NCBI RefSeq assembly: GCF_001667585.1
Contig: NZ_LZJZ01000103.1
Coordinates: forward strand, 1-64,000
Source: Mycobacterium sp. E2733
Lineage (GTDB): Bacteria > Actinomycetota > Actinomycetes > Mycobacteriales > Mycobacteriaceae
DNA length: 64,000 nt
Direction of reading: 5' to 3'
Shown: positions 8,455 to 16,828 of the stretch, one piece after another
Numbering within the stretch: position 1 is the first letter of the stretch
Layout of the letters: every line of letters begins with the position of its first letter
Position numbers and translations under genes: made by a program
Notes under the pieces: model-generated
Database searches by the model: none
Told to the model about the DNA's origin: nothing
Seen by the model: the letters and a program-made list of their open reading frames with translations, nothing else

Positions 8455-8645
8455 GGCGGGCAGCTGCAGACGCCCGGGAGCGAGGCCAGAGGCAGCATCA
8501 TCCGAGGCCATTGACCCGTCGTCCATCACAGGCAGCCGTTCATCACTGGTAAGAGTAGGGCCAAGGGAGGTGCTGACGCAGGTCTAATAGCAAGGCATTC
8601 CAAGCCAATTCCGGGACGAGCCATGCGCGAAGTAACCTGGCCTCT

Positions 8646-9320
8646 GTGAAGCTGATGGGCCGCAAGAAGGGCCAGGACGAGGACCTTGACGAGGGCACGG
8701 CCGCAGTGAATGCCGCCGGCGCCCCCGAGACGACCTCCCGCGGGTCGCGCGGGACGAGCCCCAAGGGCCGGCCCACGCCCAAGCGCAGCCAGACGCGGCG
8801 CAAGGGGCCGGTGGCGCCCGCGCCGATGACCGCGTCGGAGGCGCGGGCCCGGCGCAAGACGCTGGCCGGTCCCAAGCTCAGCCGCGAGGAGCGCAAGGCC
8901 GACCGGGCCGCCAGCCGCGCCCGGATGACGGATCGCCGGCAGCGCATGATGGCCGGCGAAGAGGCGTACCTGCTGCCACGTGACCAGGGCCCGGTACGGC
9001 GCTACGCGCGCGACGTGGTGGACGCTCGGCGCAACCTGCTCGGCCTGTTCATGCCGGCGACGCTGTTCCTGATGTTCGCCATGTTCACCACGCCACAGCT
9101 GCAGCTCTGGGTCTCCCCGGCGATGCTGGTGCTGATGGCCGTGATGGGTATCGACGGGGTGCTGCTGGGCCGCAAGGTGAGCAAGCTGGTGGACGCGAAG
9201 TTCCCGGACAACACCGAAAGCCGCTGGAAGCTGGGCCTGTACGCGGCCGGCCGGGCCTCGCAGATGCGACGGATGCGCACACCGCGGCCCCAGGTCGAGC
9301 GCGGCAGCGATGTCGGTTAG
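8646..9320 (+). CDS. DUF3043 integral membrane protein (Rv2206-like)
   Basis: The 224-residue product starts at a GTG (8646) and has a long, very basic, low-complexity N-terminal half (about 1-115; many KGR, RRK and SREER groups). Two membrane helices follow at about 126-146 and 150-172 and a short basic tail. This is the DUF3043 arrangement; no enzymatic motif is visible. The charged N-terminus suggests contact with nucleic acid or ribosomes, but that is speculation. It ends 24 bases before cobU and may be transcribed with the cob genes. Confidence 0.85.
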   Translation: MKLMGRKKGQDEDLDEGTAAVNAAGAPETTSRGSRGTSPKGRPTPKRSQTRRKGPVAPAPMTASEARARRKTLAGPKLSREERKADRAASRARMTDRRQRMMAGEEAYLLPRDQGPVRRYARDVVDARRNLLGLFMPATLFLMFAMFTTPQLQLWVSPAMLVLMAVMGIDGVLLGRKVSKLVDAKFPDNTESRWKLGLYAAGRASQMRRMRTPRPQVERGSDVG

Positions 9321-9344
9321 ACGCGGGAAAGCCGCCTGAGCACG

Positions 9345-9881
9345 GTGCGCACTTTGGTGCTCGGCGGGATCCGGTCGGGCAAATCCCGGTGGGCGGAAGA
9401 CGCCATCGCCGAGGCGCTGCCGGCCGGCCAGCCGGTCCGTTACCTGGCCCCCGGGCCCGCCGGTGCGGGCGACACGGCCTGGGCGCACCGGGTCGCCGAG
9501 CACCGCAGCCGTCGGCCGGCGCATTGGTCGACGGTCGAATCCGACGACGTCGCAAGCCAATTGCGCGGCTCCCCGGACACCCCGACGCTCGTCGACGATC
9601 TGGGCACTTGGCTGACCGGCACGCTGGATCGCCACGGCGGTTGGGACGGTGGATCGGTGGCGGCCCCGGTCGATGAGATGCTCGGGGCGGTCGGCGCATT
9701 CGGCTCCACGCTCGTGCTGGTCAGCCCGGAGGTGGGGCTGGCCGTCGTCCCGGCCACCGCGTCCGGGCGCCGGTTCGCCGACGAACTGGGCAGCCTCAAC
9801 CAGCGCGTCGCCGAGCTGTGCGACCGGGTGGTGCTGGTGGTGGCCGGGCAAGCGGTGCCGATCAAGTCGCCGGGGGCCTGA
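9345..9881 (+). CDS. cobU: bifunctional adenosylcobinamide kinase / guanylyltransferase
   Basis: CobU phosphorylates adenosylcobinamide and transfers GMP to it, making the activated corrin ring used by CobS. The 178-residue protein starts MRTLVLGGIRSGKSRWAE, with the Walker A GGIRSGKS at 7-14. It has the downstream DDLGTWLTG and VSPEVGLAVVP motifs of the family and the ELGSLNQRVAELCD helix. Its TGA overlaps the cobT ATG (TGATG), so the two are translationally coupled. From memory, M. tuberculosis has its cobU elsewhere (Rv0254c) and goes directly from Rv2206 to cobT, so a cobU here completes a nucleotide-loop operon. Length is typical. Confidence 0.9.
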   Translation: MRTLVLGGIRSGKSRWAEDAIAEALPAGQPVRYLAPGPAGAGDTAWAHRVAEHRSRRPAHWSTVESDDVASQLRGSPDTPTLVDDLGTWLTGTLDRHGGWDGGSVAAPVDEMLGAVGAFGSTLVLVSPEVGLAVVPATASGRRFADELGSLNQRVAELCDRVVLVVAGQAVPIKSPGA

Positions 9882-10933
9882 TGGAATTCGCCCCGGTATC
9901 GCCGCCCGATGCGGGCGTCGCCGCGGCCGCCCGCGCCCGCCAAGACACGCTGACCAAGCCGCGGGGCGCCCTGGGCCGCCTCGAGGACCTGTCGGTGTGG
10001 GTCGCCTCGTGCCAAGGGCACTGCCCGCCAAGGCAATTCGAGCGCGCCCGGGTGGTGGTGTTCGCCGGCGACCATGGCGTCGCGCGCGCCGGAGTGTCGG
10101 CCTACCCGCCGGAGGTGACCGCTCAGATGGTCGCCAACTTCGATGCCGGCGGGGCGGCGATCAATGTGCTGGCCGATCTCGCCGGCGCGACGGTGCGGGT
10201 CGCGGACCTGGCGGTGGCGGGCGATGCGGCGGCCGACCGAATCGGCGGCCACAAGGTGCGGCGCGGCAGCGGCGACATCACCGTTGAGGACGCGCTGACC
10301 GACGACGAGACTGCCGCCGCGATCGCGGCGGGCCGGGCCATCGCCGACGAAGAGGTCGACGCCGGCGCCGACCTGCTCATCGCCGGCGACATGGGGATCG
10401 GAAACACCACCCCGGCCGCGGTGTTGGTGGCAGCGCTGACCAACGCCGAACCGGTCGCGGTGGTGGGCTTCGGCACCGGGATCGACGACGCCGGTTGGGC
10501 GCGCAAGACGGCCGCGGTGCGCGATGCCCTGTTCCGGACGCGGCGCGTGCTCCCCGACCCGGTCGCGCTGCTGCGCAGCGGCGGCGGCGCCGACCTGGCC
10601 GCGATCGCGGGCTTTTGCGCGCAGGCCGCGGTGCGGCGCACCCCGCTGCTGCTCGACGGGATGGCGGTGACGGCCGCCGCGTTGGTCGCCGAGCGGCTCG
10701 CGCCCGGCGCCCGGCTGTGGTGGCAGGCCGGTCATCGGTCCACCGAGCCCGGTCATGCCCTGGCGCTGACCGAGCTCGGCCTGGAGCCGATCCTGGACCT
10801 GCGGATGCGGCTGGGCGAGGGAAGCGGCGCCGCGCTGGCGCTCCCGGTCCTGCGCGCCGCGGTGGCGACGCTGTCGTCGATGGCCACATTCACGCAGGCC
10901 GGTGTGTCCGACCAGGCCTCTCCCCCACTGTGA
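9881..10933 (+). CDS. cobT: nicotinate-nucleotide:dimethylbenzimidazole phosphoribosyltransferase
   Basis: CobT makes alpha-ribazole phosphate from dimethylbenzimidazole and nicotinate mononucleotide for the lower ligand of cobalamin. The product has 350 residues. Family motifs are RGALGRLEDL near the N-terminus, VFAGDHGVARAGVSAYP (about 62-78), GDMGIGNTTPAA (about 168-179) and WQAGHRSTEPGH near the C-terminus. The ATG at 9881 overlaps the cobU stop. The TGA at 10931-10933 overlaps the cobS ATG in the same way, so all three cob genes are translationally coupled. Confidence 0.94.
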   Translation: MEFAPVSPPDAGVAAAARARQDTLTKPRGALGRLEDLSVWVASCQGHCPPRQFERARVVVFAGDHGVARAGVSAYPPEVTAQMVANFDAGGAAINVLADLAGATVRVADLAVAGDAAADRIGGHKVRRGSGDITVEDALTDDETAAAIAAGRAIADEEVDAGADLLIAGDMGIGNTTPAAVLVAALTNAEPVAVVGFGTGIDDAGWARKTAAVRDALFRTRRVLPDPVALLRSGGGADLAAIAGFCAQAAVRRTPLLLDGMAVTAAALVAERLAPGARLWWQAGHRSTEPGHALALTELGLEPILDLRMRLGEGSGAALALPVLRAAVATLSSMATFTQAGVSDQASPPL

Positions 10934-11688
10934 TGCGTTCGCTGGCAACGGCTTTCGCGTTCGGCACGGCGCTTCCCGTCCCGCGTTCACAGCACGCGCC
11001 GATGGGCCGCGGGGCCATGACGGCGCTGCCGGTGGTCGGCGCCGCCCTGGGCGCGCTGGCCGCGGCCGTAACGAGGGGCGGGGCGTGGGCCTTCGGCGCG
11101 TCCAGCGCGCTGTCCGGCCTCCTCGCGGTGGCGGTGCTGCTGTTGGCCACCCGCGGCCTGCACCTCGATGGTGTCGCCGACACGGCCGACGGGCTGGGCT
11201 GTTACGGGCCCCCGGAGCGCGCGCTGGCGGTGATGCGCGACGGGTCGACCGGCCCGTTCGGCGCGGCGGCCGTCGTCTTGGTGATCGCGCTGCAGGGGCT
11301 GGCCTTCGCGGCGCTCGGGGCGGCGGGCAAGCCGGGGCTGATCGGCATTGCCGTAGCCGTCGCCGCCGGCCGGGTCGCCGCGGTGCTGGCGAGTCGGCGG
11401 TCGGTGCCGGCGGCCGCGGGCAGCGCCTTGGGCGCGCGGGTCGCCGGCAGCCAGCCGGCGATGGTGGCGGCGGCCTGGGTCGCGGTGCTGCTCGTCGTTG
11501 CGCTGGCGGCGGGACCGCGGCCGTGGCAGGGGCCGGTCGCAGTGCTGGCGGCGCTGTGCTGCGGCGCGGTGTTGGTACGGCACTGCGTGCGCCGATTCGG
11601 CGGCATCACCGGCGACGTGCTGGGCGCCGCGATCGAGCTGACCACGACGGTGAGCGCCGTCGCGCTCGCCGCACTGGTGCGGTTCTAA
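10933..11688 (+). CDS. cobS: adenosylcobinamide-GDP ribazoletransferase (cobalamin synthase)
   Basis: CobS joins adenosylcobinamide-GDP to alpha-ribazole at the membrane, the last step of the nucleotide-loop pathway begun by CobU and CobT. The 251-residue protein is mostly hydrophobic, with about six membrane segments. It carries the family motif LHLDGVADTADGLGCYG (about 76-92) with the acidic metal-binding residues, followed by ALAVMRDGSTGPFGA. The ATG overlaps the cobT stop. It ends shortly before two hairpins that separate it from the convergent ilvE. Confidence 0.93.
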   Translation: MRSLATAFAFGTALPVPRSQHAPMGRGAMTALPVVGAALGALAAAVTRGGAWAFGASSALSGLLAVAVLLLATRGLHLDGVADTADGLGCYGPPERALAVMRDGSTGPFGAAAVVLVIALQGLAFAALGAAGKPGLIGIAVAVAAGRVAAVLASRRSVPAAAGSALGARVAGSQPAMVAAAWVAVLLVVALAAGPRPWQGPVAVLAALCCGAVLVRHCVRRFGGITGDVLGAAIELTTTVSAVALAALVRF

Positions 11689-11698
11689 CGCGGTTCCA

Positions 11699-11754
11699 GC
11701 CGCGAGTAGTTATCTTCACGCTCGCGGCCGAACGTGAAACTAACCTCACGTTCG
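11699..11754. terminator. two consecutive hairpins between convergent cobS and ilvE
   Basis: GCCGCGAG (11699-11706) pairs perfectly with CTCGCGGC (11721-11728). Immediately after, CGAACGTGA (11729-11737) pairs perfectly with TCACGTTCG (11746-11754) across an 8-base loop. The region lies between the stops of two genes pointing at each other, so a bidirectional termination role is likely. No long T-run follows, as is common for mycobacterial terminators. The CGAACGTGA arm resembles palindromic intergenic motifs seen elsewhere in mycobacteria. Confidence 0.6.
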
Positions 11755-11767
11755 ACAGCCGGGCCGC

Positions 11768-12874
11768 TCAGCCCAGGCGCGCCATCCAGCCGTGGGTGTC
11801 GGCGAAGGTGCCGCGCTGGATCCCGGTCAGCGTGTCGCGCAGCGCCATCGTCACTTCGCCGGGCTGGCCGTCGGCGACGGTGAAGTCGGTGTCGCCGTAC
11901 TTGATGTGCGACACCGGGGTGATGACGGCGGCGGTGCCGCAGGCGAACACCTCGGTGATCTCGCCGGCGGCGGCCTTCTTCTGCCACTCGTCGATGTCGA
12001 TCTTGCGTTCCTCGACCGAGAATCCGGCGTCAATTGCCAATTGCAGCAACGAATCCCGGGTGATACCGGGCAACAGCGAACCGGACAGCTCCGGGGTGAC
12101 CAGGCGCGCCGACCCGCCGCTGCCGAACACGAAGAAGATGTTCATGCCGCCCATCTCCTCGACGAAGCGCCGTTCGACGGCGTCCAGCCACACCACCTGG
12201 TCGCACTCGTGCGCGGCGGCCTCGGCCTGCGCCAGCAGGGAGGCGGCGTAATTGCCGCCGAACTTGGCCGCGCCGGTGCCACCCGGGCTGGCCCGCACGT
12301 ACTCCGTCGACACCCACACGGTGACGGGGCTGACGCCGCCCTTGAAATACGCCCCGGCCGGTGAGGCGATCAGCAGATACCGGTACCGCTTGGACGGCCG
12401 AACGCCCAATCCGGGCTCGGTGGCGATGATGAACGGCCGCAGATAGAGCGCCTCTTCGCCGCCGGCGGCGGGCACCCAGGGCTTGTCGACGGCGATGAGC
12501 TGACACAGCGAGCGCATGAACAGCTCGTCCGGCAGTTCGGGCATCGCGAGCCGCCGCGCCGACGACCGCAACCGCGCGGCGTTGGCCTCGGCGCGAAACG
12601 ACACGACCGAGTCGTCCGCCCAGCGGTAGGCCTTGAGCCCTTCGAAGATCTCCTGCGCGTAGTGCAGCACGATCGCGGACGGGTCCAGCTCGATCGGGCC
12701 GTACGGGATGACGCGCGCGTTGTGCCAACCCCGTCCGTCGTCGTAGTCGATCGACACCATGTGGTCGGTGAAGTACTTGCCGAAACCCGGCTCGGCCAGG
12801 ATGGATTCACGTTCGGCGTCGGTCGCGGGGTTGGTCGAACGGGAAACCGTGAACTCGAGGGAGCCGCTGGTCAT
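11768..12874 (-). CDS. ilvE: branched-chain amino acid aminotransferase
   Basis: IlvE is a class IV PLP-dependent transaminase catalysing the last step of leucine, isoleucine and valine synthesis, and reverse reactions. The 368-residue product starts MTSGSLEFTV at an ATG (12874). The PLP lysine is Lys204 in TGAAKFGGNYA; EIFEGLKAYR (75-84) and MNIFFVFGSGG fit the family. It is almost colinear with Rv2210c. The gene lies 53 bases after gcvT on the same strand, so the two are probably co-transcribed. Confidence 0.96.
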   Translation of the reverse strand: MTSGSLEFTVSRSTNPATDAERESILAEPGFGKYFTDHMVSIDYDDGRGWHNARVIPYGPIELDPSAIVLHYAQEIFEGLKAYRWADDSVVSFRAEANAARLRSSARRLAMPELPDELFMRSLCQLIAVDKPWVPAAGGEEALYLRPFIIATEPGLGVRPSKRYRYLLIASPAGAYFKGGVSPVTVWVSTEYVRASPGGTGAAKFGGNYAASLLAQAEAAAHECDQVVWLDAVERRFVEEMGGMNIFFVFGSGGSARLVTPELSGSLLPGITRDSLLQLAIDAGFSVEERKIDIDEWQKKAAAGEITEVFACGTAAVITPVSHIKYGDTDFTVADGQPGEVTMALRDTLTGIQRGTFADTHGWMARLG

Positions 12875-12927
12875 GCGGCTGATTGTATATCCGCCTGCGA
12901 CCGGGCTTTTCATCTGAACCGGCGGCA

Positions 12928-14025
12928 CTAACGGGTTTTCGCTTCGACGAAGGGCGGCCGCACGACTTCGCACTCGGCGGCGCGCCCGCGGATGTCGACG
13001 GTGATTCGCTGCCCGTCCTCGACGCCGGCGTCGGCGTCGATCAGCGCCAGCCCGATGCCGACTTGCAGCGTCGGGGAGAAAGTCCCCGACGTGGTGACCC
13101 CCACCGGGGTCTCGCCGGCGAGCACCGTCAGGCCGGGACGCAGCACGCCGCGGCCGACCAGCCGCAGGCCGCGTAGCAGTCGTCGGGGCCCCGTCGCCTT
13201 CTCCGCCAGCAGCGCGTCGCGGCCGAAGAACGCGTCCTTCTTCCAGCCGATAGCCCAGCCGCATCGGGCCTGCAGCGGCGAAATGTCCAGCGCCAGTTCG
13301 TGCCCGTGCAGCGGGTAACCCATCTCGGTGCGCAGCGTGTCGCGGGCGCCCAGGCCGGCGGGCTCGCCGCCGGCGGCGCGGACCGCCGCCGCGAGCGCAT
13401 CGAACACCACACCCGCGGATTCCCACGGCGGTAGCAGTTCGTAGCCGTGCTCTCCGGTGTATCCGGTCCGGCACACCCGCACCGGCACCCCCGAGTACGA
13501 GGCGTCGGCGTAGCCCATGTAATCCATGCCGGTCGGCAGGCCCAGCTCGCCCAGCACCTCCGCCGAGCGCGGGCCCTGCGCCGCCAGCACCGCGTAGGAA
13601 CGATGCTCGTTGGTGATGGTCAGGCTCGCCGGGGCGGCCGCCCGCAGCGCCTCGACCACCGCCGCGGTGTTGGCCGCGTTGGGCACCAGAAAGATCTCGT
13701 CGTCGGCGACGTAGTAGGCGATCAAATCGTCGATGACGCCGCCGGATTCGGTGCAGCACAGAGTGTATTGAGCTTTGCCCGGCCCGACACGGCTCAGGTC
13801 GTTGGTGAGCGTCGAGTTGACGAATTCGGCGGCACCCGGCCCACGGATCAACGCCTTGCCCAGGTGGCTGACGTCGAACAGGCCGACCGCGTTTCGGGTG
13901 GCGTTGTGCTCGCTGACGGTGCCCGCGTAAGACACCGGCATCAGCCAGCCGCTGAACTCGGCGAAACTGGCCCCCAGGTCGCGGTGGCGGTCTTCCAACG
14001 GGCCGTGCTGTAGTTCATCGGTCAC
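12928..14025 (-). CDS. gcvT: glycine cleavage system T protein (aminomethyltransferase)
   Basis: GcvT transfers the one-carbon unit from aminomethyl-lipoyl GcvH to tetrahydrofolate. The 365-residue product begins MTDELQHGPLEDRHRDLGA and contains the typical GLFDVSHLGKALIRGPGA near residue 50. Further in come GYTGEHGYELL and the C-terminal barrel motif VGVTTSGTFSPTL. Lipoate-dependent enzymes fit the window, which also has lipA, lipB and dlaT. It is divergent from the adenylate cyclase gene 42 bases away. No glycine riboswitch fits in that short spacer. Confidence 0.94.
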   Translation of the reverse strand: MTDELQHGPLEDRHRDLGASFAEFSGWLMPVSYAGTVSEHNATRNAVGLFDVSHLGKALIRGPGAAEFVNSTLTNDLSRVGPGKAQYTLCCTESGGVIDDLIAYYVADDEIFLVPNAANTAAVVEALRAAAPASLTITNEHRSYAVLAAQGPRSAEVLGELGLPTGMDYMGYADASYSGVPVRVCRTGYTGEHGYELLPPWESAGVVFDALAAAVRAAGGEPAGLGARDTLRTEMGYPLHGHELALDISPLQARCGWAIGWKKDAFFGRDALLAEKATGPRRLLRGLRLVGRGVLRPGLTVLAGETPVGVTTSGTFSPTLQVGIGLALIDADAGVEDGQRITVDIRGRAAECEVVRPPFVEAKTR

Positions 14026-14066
14026 GACGGTTCACCCTAATCGCGGCTGCTGGCACACTTGGGTGG

Positions 14067-15191
14067 GTGGTCGATTCCCCGGACTTCGAAGCGCTTGAGG
14101 CCGCCGGAATCGCACGTCCGCGCGAGCGGGCCGACCTGATCAAGTACCTCGACGAACTCGGCTTCACCGTGGACGAAATGGTGGAGGCCGAACGGCGCGG
14201 GCGGCTGTTCGGGCTTGCCGGTGACGTCCTGCAATGGTCGGGCCGCCCGACCCACACGATGGCGACGGCCGCCGAGCAGCTCGGTTTGTCGCCCGAGGAA
14301 GTCACCCATGCGTGGGGTTTGCTGGGCCTGACCGTCGCCGGCCCGGACGTTCCGGCGCTGAGCCAGGCCGACGTCGACGCGCTGGCGACCTGGGTTGCCC
14401 TGAAGACGGTGGTCGGCGAGGACGGCGCCTTCGGGCTGCTGCGGGTGCTCGGCGCCGCGATGGCCCGGCTCGCGGAGGCCGAGTCGACCGCGATCCGGGC
14501 CGGAACACCGGACATCCAGATGACCTACACCAACGACGAGCTCGCCACGGCGCAGGCGTATCGGGCGGTCGCGGAGTTCGTCCCCCGGATTTCGGCGCTG
14601 ATCGACGTCGTACACCGCCACCATCTGACCGGCGCCCGAACCCACTTCGAAGGCGTTCTTCGCGACGCCTCGGCAAGCGTGGTGTGCGGCATCGGTTTTG
14701 CGGATCTGTCCGGCTTCACGGTGCTCACCCGCGCGCTGACACCCGCGCAGCTTTCGGATCTGCTCAACGAGTTCGCCGGGACCGTCGCGGACGTGGTGCA
14801 CCGCGACGGCGGCCGGGTGATCAAGTTCATCGGCGACGAGGTGATGTGGGTGAGCGCGTCGCCCGAACGCCTGGCCAGGGCGGCGGTCGATCTCGTCGAC
14901 CACCCGCGGGCGCGCGAGGAGGGTCTGCAGGTCCGCGCCGGCCTTGCGTACGGCAGCGTCCTGGCGATCAACGGGGACTACTTCGGCAGCCCGGTCAACC
15001 TGGCGGCGCGCCTGGTCGGGGCCGCGGCCCCGTGCCAGATCCTGGCCGATTCGGCCCTGCGCGAGCAATTGCCGGACTGGCCGGCGACGGCGCGTGGACC
15101 CTTTGATCTCAAGGGTTTTGACGCGCCGGTCGTCGCCTTCGAGCTGCACGGTGGGGGCGCCGCCGAGCTCGGCGCGCGCTCCGGCGATTAG
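14067..15191 (+). CDS. class III adenylate cyclase (Rv2212-like)
   Basis: The product (374 residues, GTG start) makes cAMP. An N-terminal regulatory region of about 190 residues is all helical (LIKYLDELGFTVDEMVEAERRG) and fits the autoinhibitory module described for Rv2212, which senses pH and fatty acids. The cyclase homology domain follows, with metal-binding Asp213 in FADLSGFT and Asp257 in KFIGDEVMW. The transition-state pair is in VNLAARLV (Asn and Arg both present), so activity is expected. It ends 5 bases before pepA. Confidence 0.9.
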   Translation: MVDSPDFEALEAAGIARPRERADLIKYLDELGFTVDEMVEAERRGRLFGLAGDVLQWSGRPTHTMATAAEQLGLSPEEVTHAWGLLGLTVAGPDVPALSQADVDALATWVALKTVVGEDGAFGLLRVLGAAMARLAEAESTAIRAGTPDIQMTYTNDELATAQAYRAVAEFVPRISALIDVVHRHHLTGARTHFEGVLRDASASVVCGIGFADLSGFTVLTRALTPAQLSDLLNEFAGTVADVVHRDGGRVIKFIGDEVMWVSASPERLARAAVDLVDHPRAREEGLQVRAGLAYGSVLAINGDYFGSPVNLAARLVGAAAPCQILADSALREQLPDWPATARGPFDLKGFDAPVVAFELHGGGAAELGARSGD

Positions 15192-15196
15192 GGTAA

Positions 15197-16750
15197 ATGC
15201 CTGTGAGCACCGAATTGAGCTATGCAAGCCCATCCGTCAACGTCGCCACATCGCTGCCGAAACGCGGGGCGGGCTCTTCGGTATTGATCGTGCCGGTCGT
15301 CTCGACCGGCGACGAGGACAGGCCGGGCGCGGCGGTTGCGCAGGGCGAGTCGCCGCTGGCCGCGGACGCGGTCGCCGAAATCGAATCCGGCCTGCGGGCA
15401 CTCGATGCCACGGGTGGCTGTGAGCAGGTTCACCGCCTGGTGGTGCCGTCACTGCCCGTATCGAGCGTGCTGACGATCGGCCTGGGTAAACCGCGACCCG
15501 AGTGGCCGGCCGACACGGTCCGGCGCGCCGCGGGTGTGGCGGCGCGGTCGCTGGGCACCGCCGAGGCGGTGATCCTCACGCTGCCCGGCGACTTCAGCGC
15601 CGACGTGTGCTCGGCGGCCGTCGAAGGGCTCATCCTGGGCAGCTACCGGTTCAGCGAATTCCGCAGCGGCAAGACCGCGCCGAAAGACAAAGGGCTGCGC
15701 AAGATCACCGTGCTGTCCGCCTCCAAGGACGCCAAAGGGGCCAGCGCGCACGGCACTGCCGTGGCGACCGCGGTGGCCACCGCTCGCGACTTCGTCAACA
15801 CGCCCCCAAGTCACCTCTTCCCCGCCGAATTCGCGCGGCGCGCAAGGGCTTTGGGTGAATCGGTCGGTCTCGAGGTGGAGGTGCTCGACGAGAAGGCGCT
15901 GCAGAAGGGCGGCTACGGCGGCGTGATCGGTGTCGGCCAGGGCTCGTCGCGGCCGCCGCGGCTGGTGCGGCTCAGCCACCGAGGTGCGAAGCTGGCCAAG
16001 AAGCCGAAGCAGGCGAAGAAGGTGGCGCTGGTCGGCAAGGGCATCACGTTCGACACCGGCGGCATCTCGATCAAGCCGGCCGCGTCGATGCACTACATGA
16101 CCTCCGACATGGGCGGCGCGGCCGCGGTCATCGCCACTGTGGCGCTGGCCGCGCAGCTGCGGTTGCCGATCGACGTGATCGCCACCGTGCCGATGGCCGA
16201 GAACATGCCGTCGGGCACGGCGCAGCGTCCGGGCGACGTGCTGACGCAATACGGCGGCATCACGGTCGAGGTGCAGAACACCGACGCCGAGGGCCGGCTC
16301 ATCCTGGCCGACGCGATCGTGCGGGCGTGCGAGGACAACCCGGACTACCTGATCGAGACGTCCACGTTGACCGGCGCGCAAACGGTGGCGCTGGGCGCCC
16401 GGATCCCCGGGGTGATGGGCAGCGACGAGTTCCGCGACCGGGTCGCCGCGATTTCGCAGCGGGTGGGCGAGAACGGTTGGCCGATGCCGCTGCCCGACGA
16501 ACTCAAGGACGACCTGAAGTCGACGGTGGCCGACCTGTCCAACATCAGCGGCCAGCGCTACGCCGGCATGCTGGTGGCCGGGGTGTTCCTGCGCGAATTC
16601 GTCGCCGACGGCGTGGGTTGGGCGCATATCGATGTGGCCGGCCCGGCGTACAACACCGGCAGCCCGTGGGGCTACACGCCCAAGGGCGGCACGGGTGTGC
16701 CGACCCGCACCATGTTCGCGGTGCTCGAGGACATCGCCGAAAACGGCTAG
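15197..16750 (+). CDS. pepA: leucyl aminopeptidase (M17)
   Basis: This is a cytosolic dinuclear metallopeptidase that removes N-terminal residues and recycles peptides (Rv2213, pepB in M. tuberculosis nomenclature). The 517-residue protein has a variable N-terminal domain to about 200 and an M17 catalytic domain with VGKGITFDTGGISIKPA and the signature NTDAEGRLILAD. Both hold the metal ligands and the catalytic Lys/Arg. The start is uncertain by two codons: ATG 15197 sits very close to AGGG, while GTG 15203 has the better spacing. It is convergent with the flavoprotein gene. Confidence 0.94.
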   Translation: MPVSTELSYASPSVNVATSLPKRGAGSSVLIVPVVSTGDEDRPGAAVAQGESPLAADAVAEIESGLRALDATGGCEQVHRLVVPSLPVSSVLTIGLGKPRPEWPADTVRRAAGVAARSLGTAEAVILTLPGDFSADVCSAAVEGLILGSYRFSEFRSGKTAPKDKGLRKITVLSASKDAKGASAHGTAVATAVATARDFVNTPPSHLFPAEFARRARALGESVGLEVEVLDEKALQKGGYGGVIGVGQGSSRPPRLVRLSHRGAKLAKKPKQAKKVALVGKGITFDTGGISIKPAASMHYMTSDMGGAAAVIATVALAAQLRLPIDVIATVPMAENMPSGTAQRPGDVLTQYGGITVEVQNTDAEGRLILADAIVRACEDNPDYLIETSTLTGAQTVALGARIPGVMGSDEFRDRVAAISQRVGENGWPMPLPDELKDDLKSTVADLSNISGQRYAGMLVAGVFLREFVADGVGWAHIDVAGPAYNTGSPWGYTPKGGTGVPTRTMFAVLEDIAENG

Positions 16751-16795
16751 CGCACGGCTGACGCGCCGGGCTGGGGGCACCGCCCGCTCGCGAAC

Positions 16796-16811
16796 GTCAC
16801 GCCAGCGTGGC
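16796..16811. repeat. intergenic repeat GTCACGCCAGCGTGGC, copy 1
   Basis: A 16-base element containing the mini-palindrome CACGC-CA-GCGTG. It lies between the convergent pepA and flavoprotein genes and is preceded by GAAC, as is copy 3 at 24106. The same core occurs twice more in this window (24076 and 24106), each time in non-coding sequence. It may act as a terminator hairpin or belong to a dispersed repeat family. Confidence 0.55.
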
Positions 16812-16828
16812 GGTGGGCGTCGAGCGTC

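Noticed and set aside
8530..8645. Cobalamin riboswitch upstream of the cob region
   Set aside because: No B12-box-like conserved core is visible, and the space is too short for a typical element.
11768..13759. A very long minus-strand open frame joining ilvE to upstream sequence
   Set aside because: Only the part from 12874 on is IlvE; the upstream part is gcvT read out of frame.
14026..14066. Glycine riboswitch before gcvT
   Set aside because: Only about 40 bases separate gcvT from the divergent cyclase gene.
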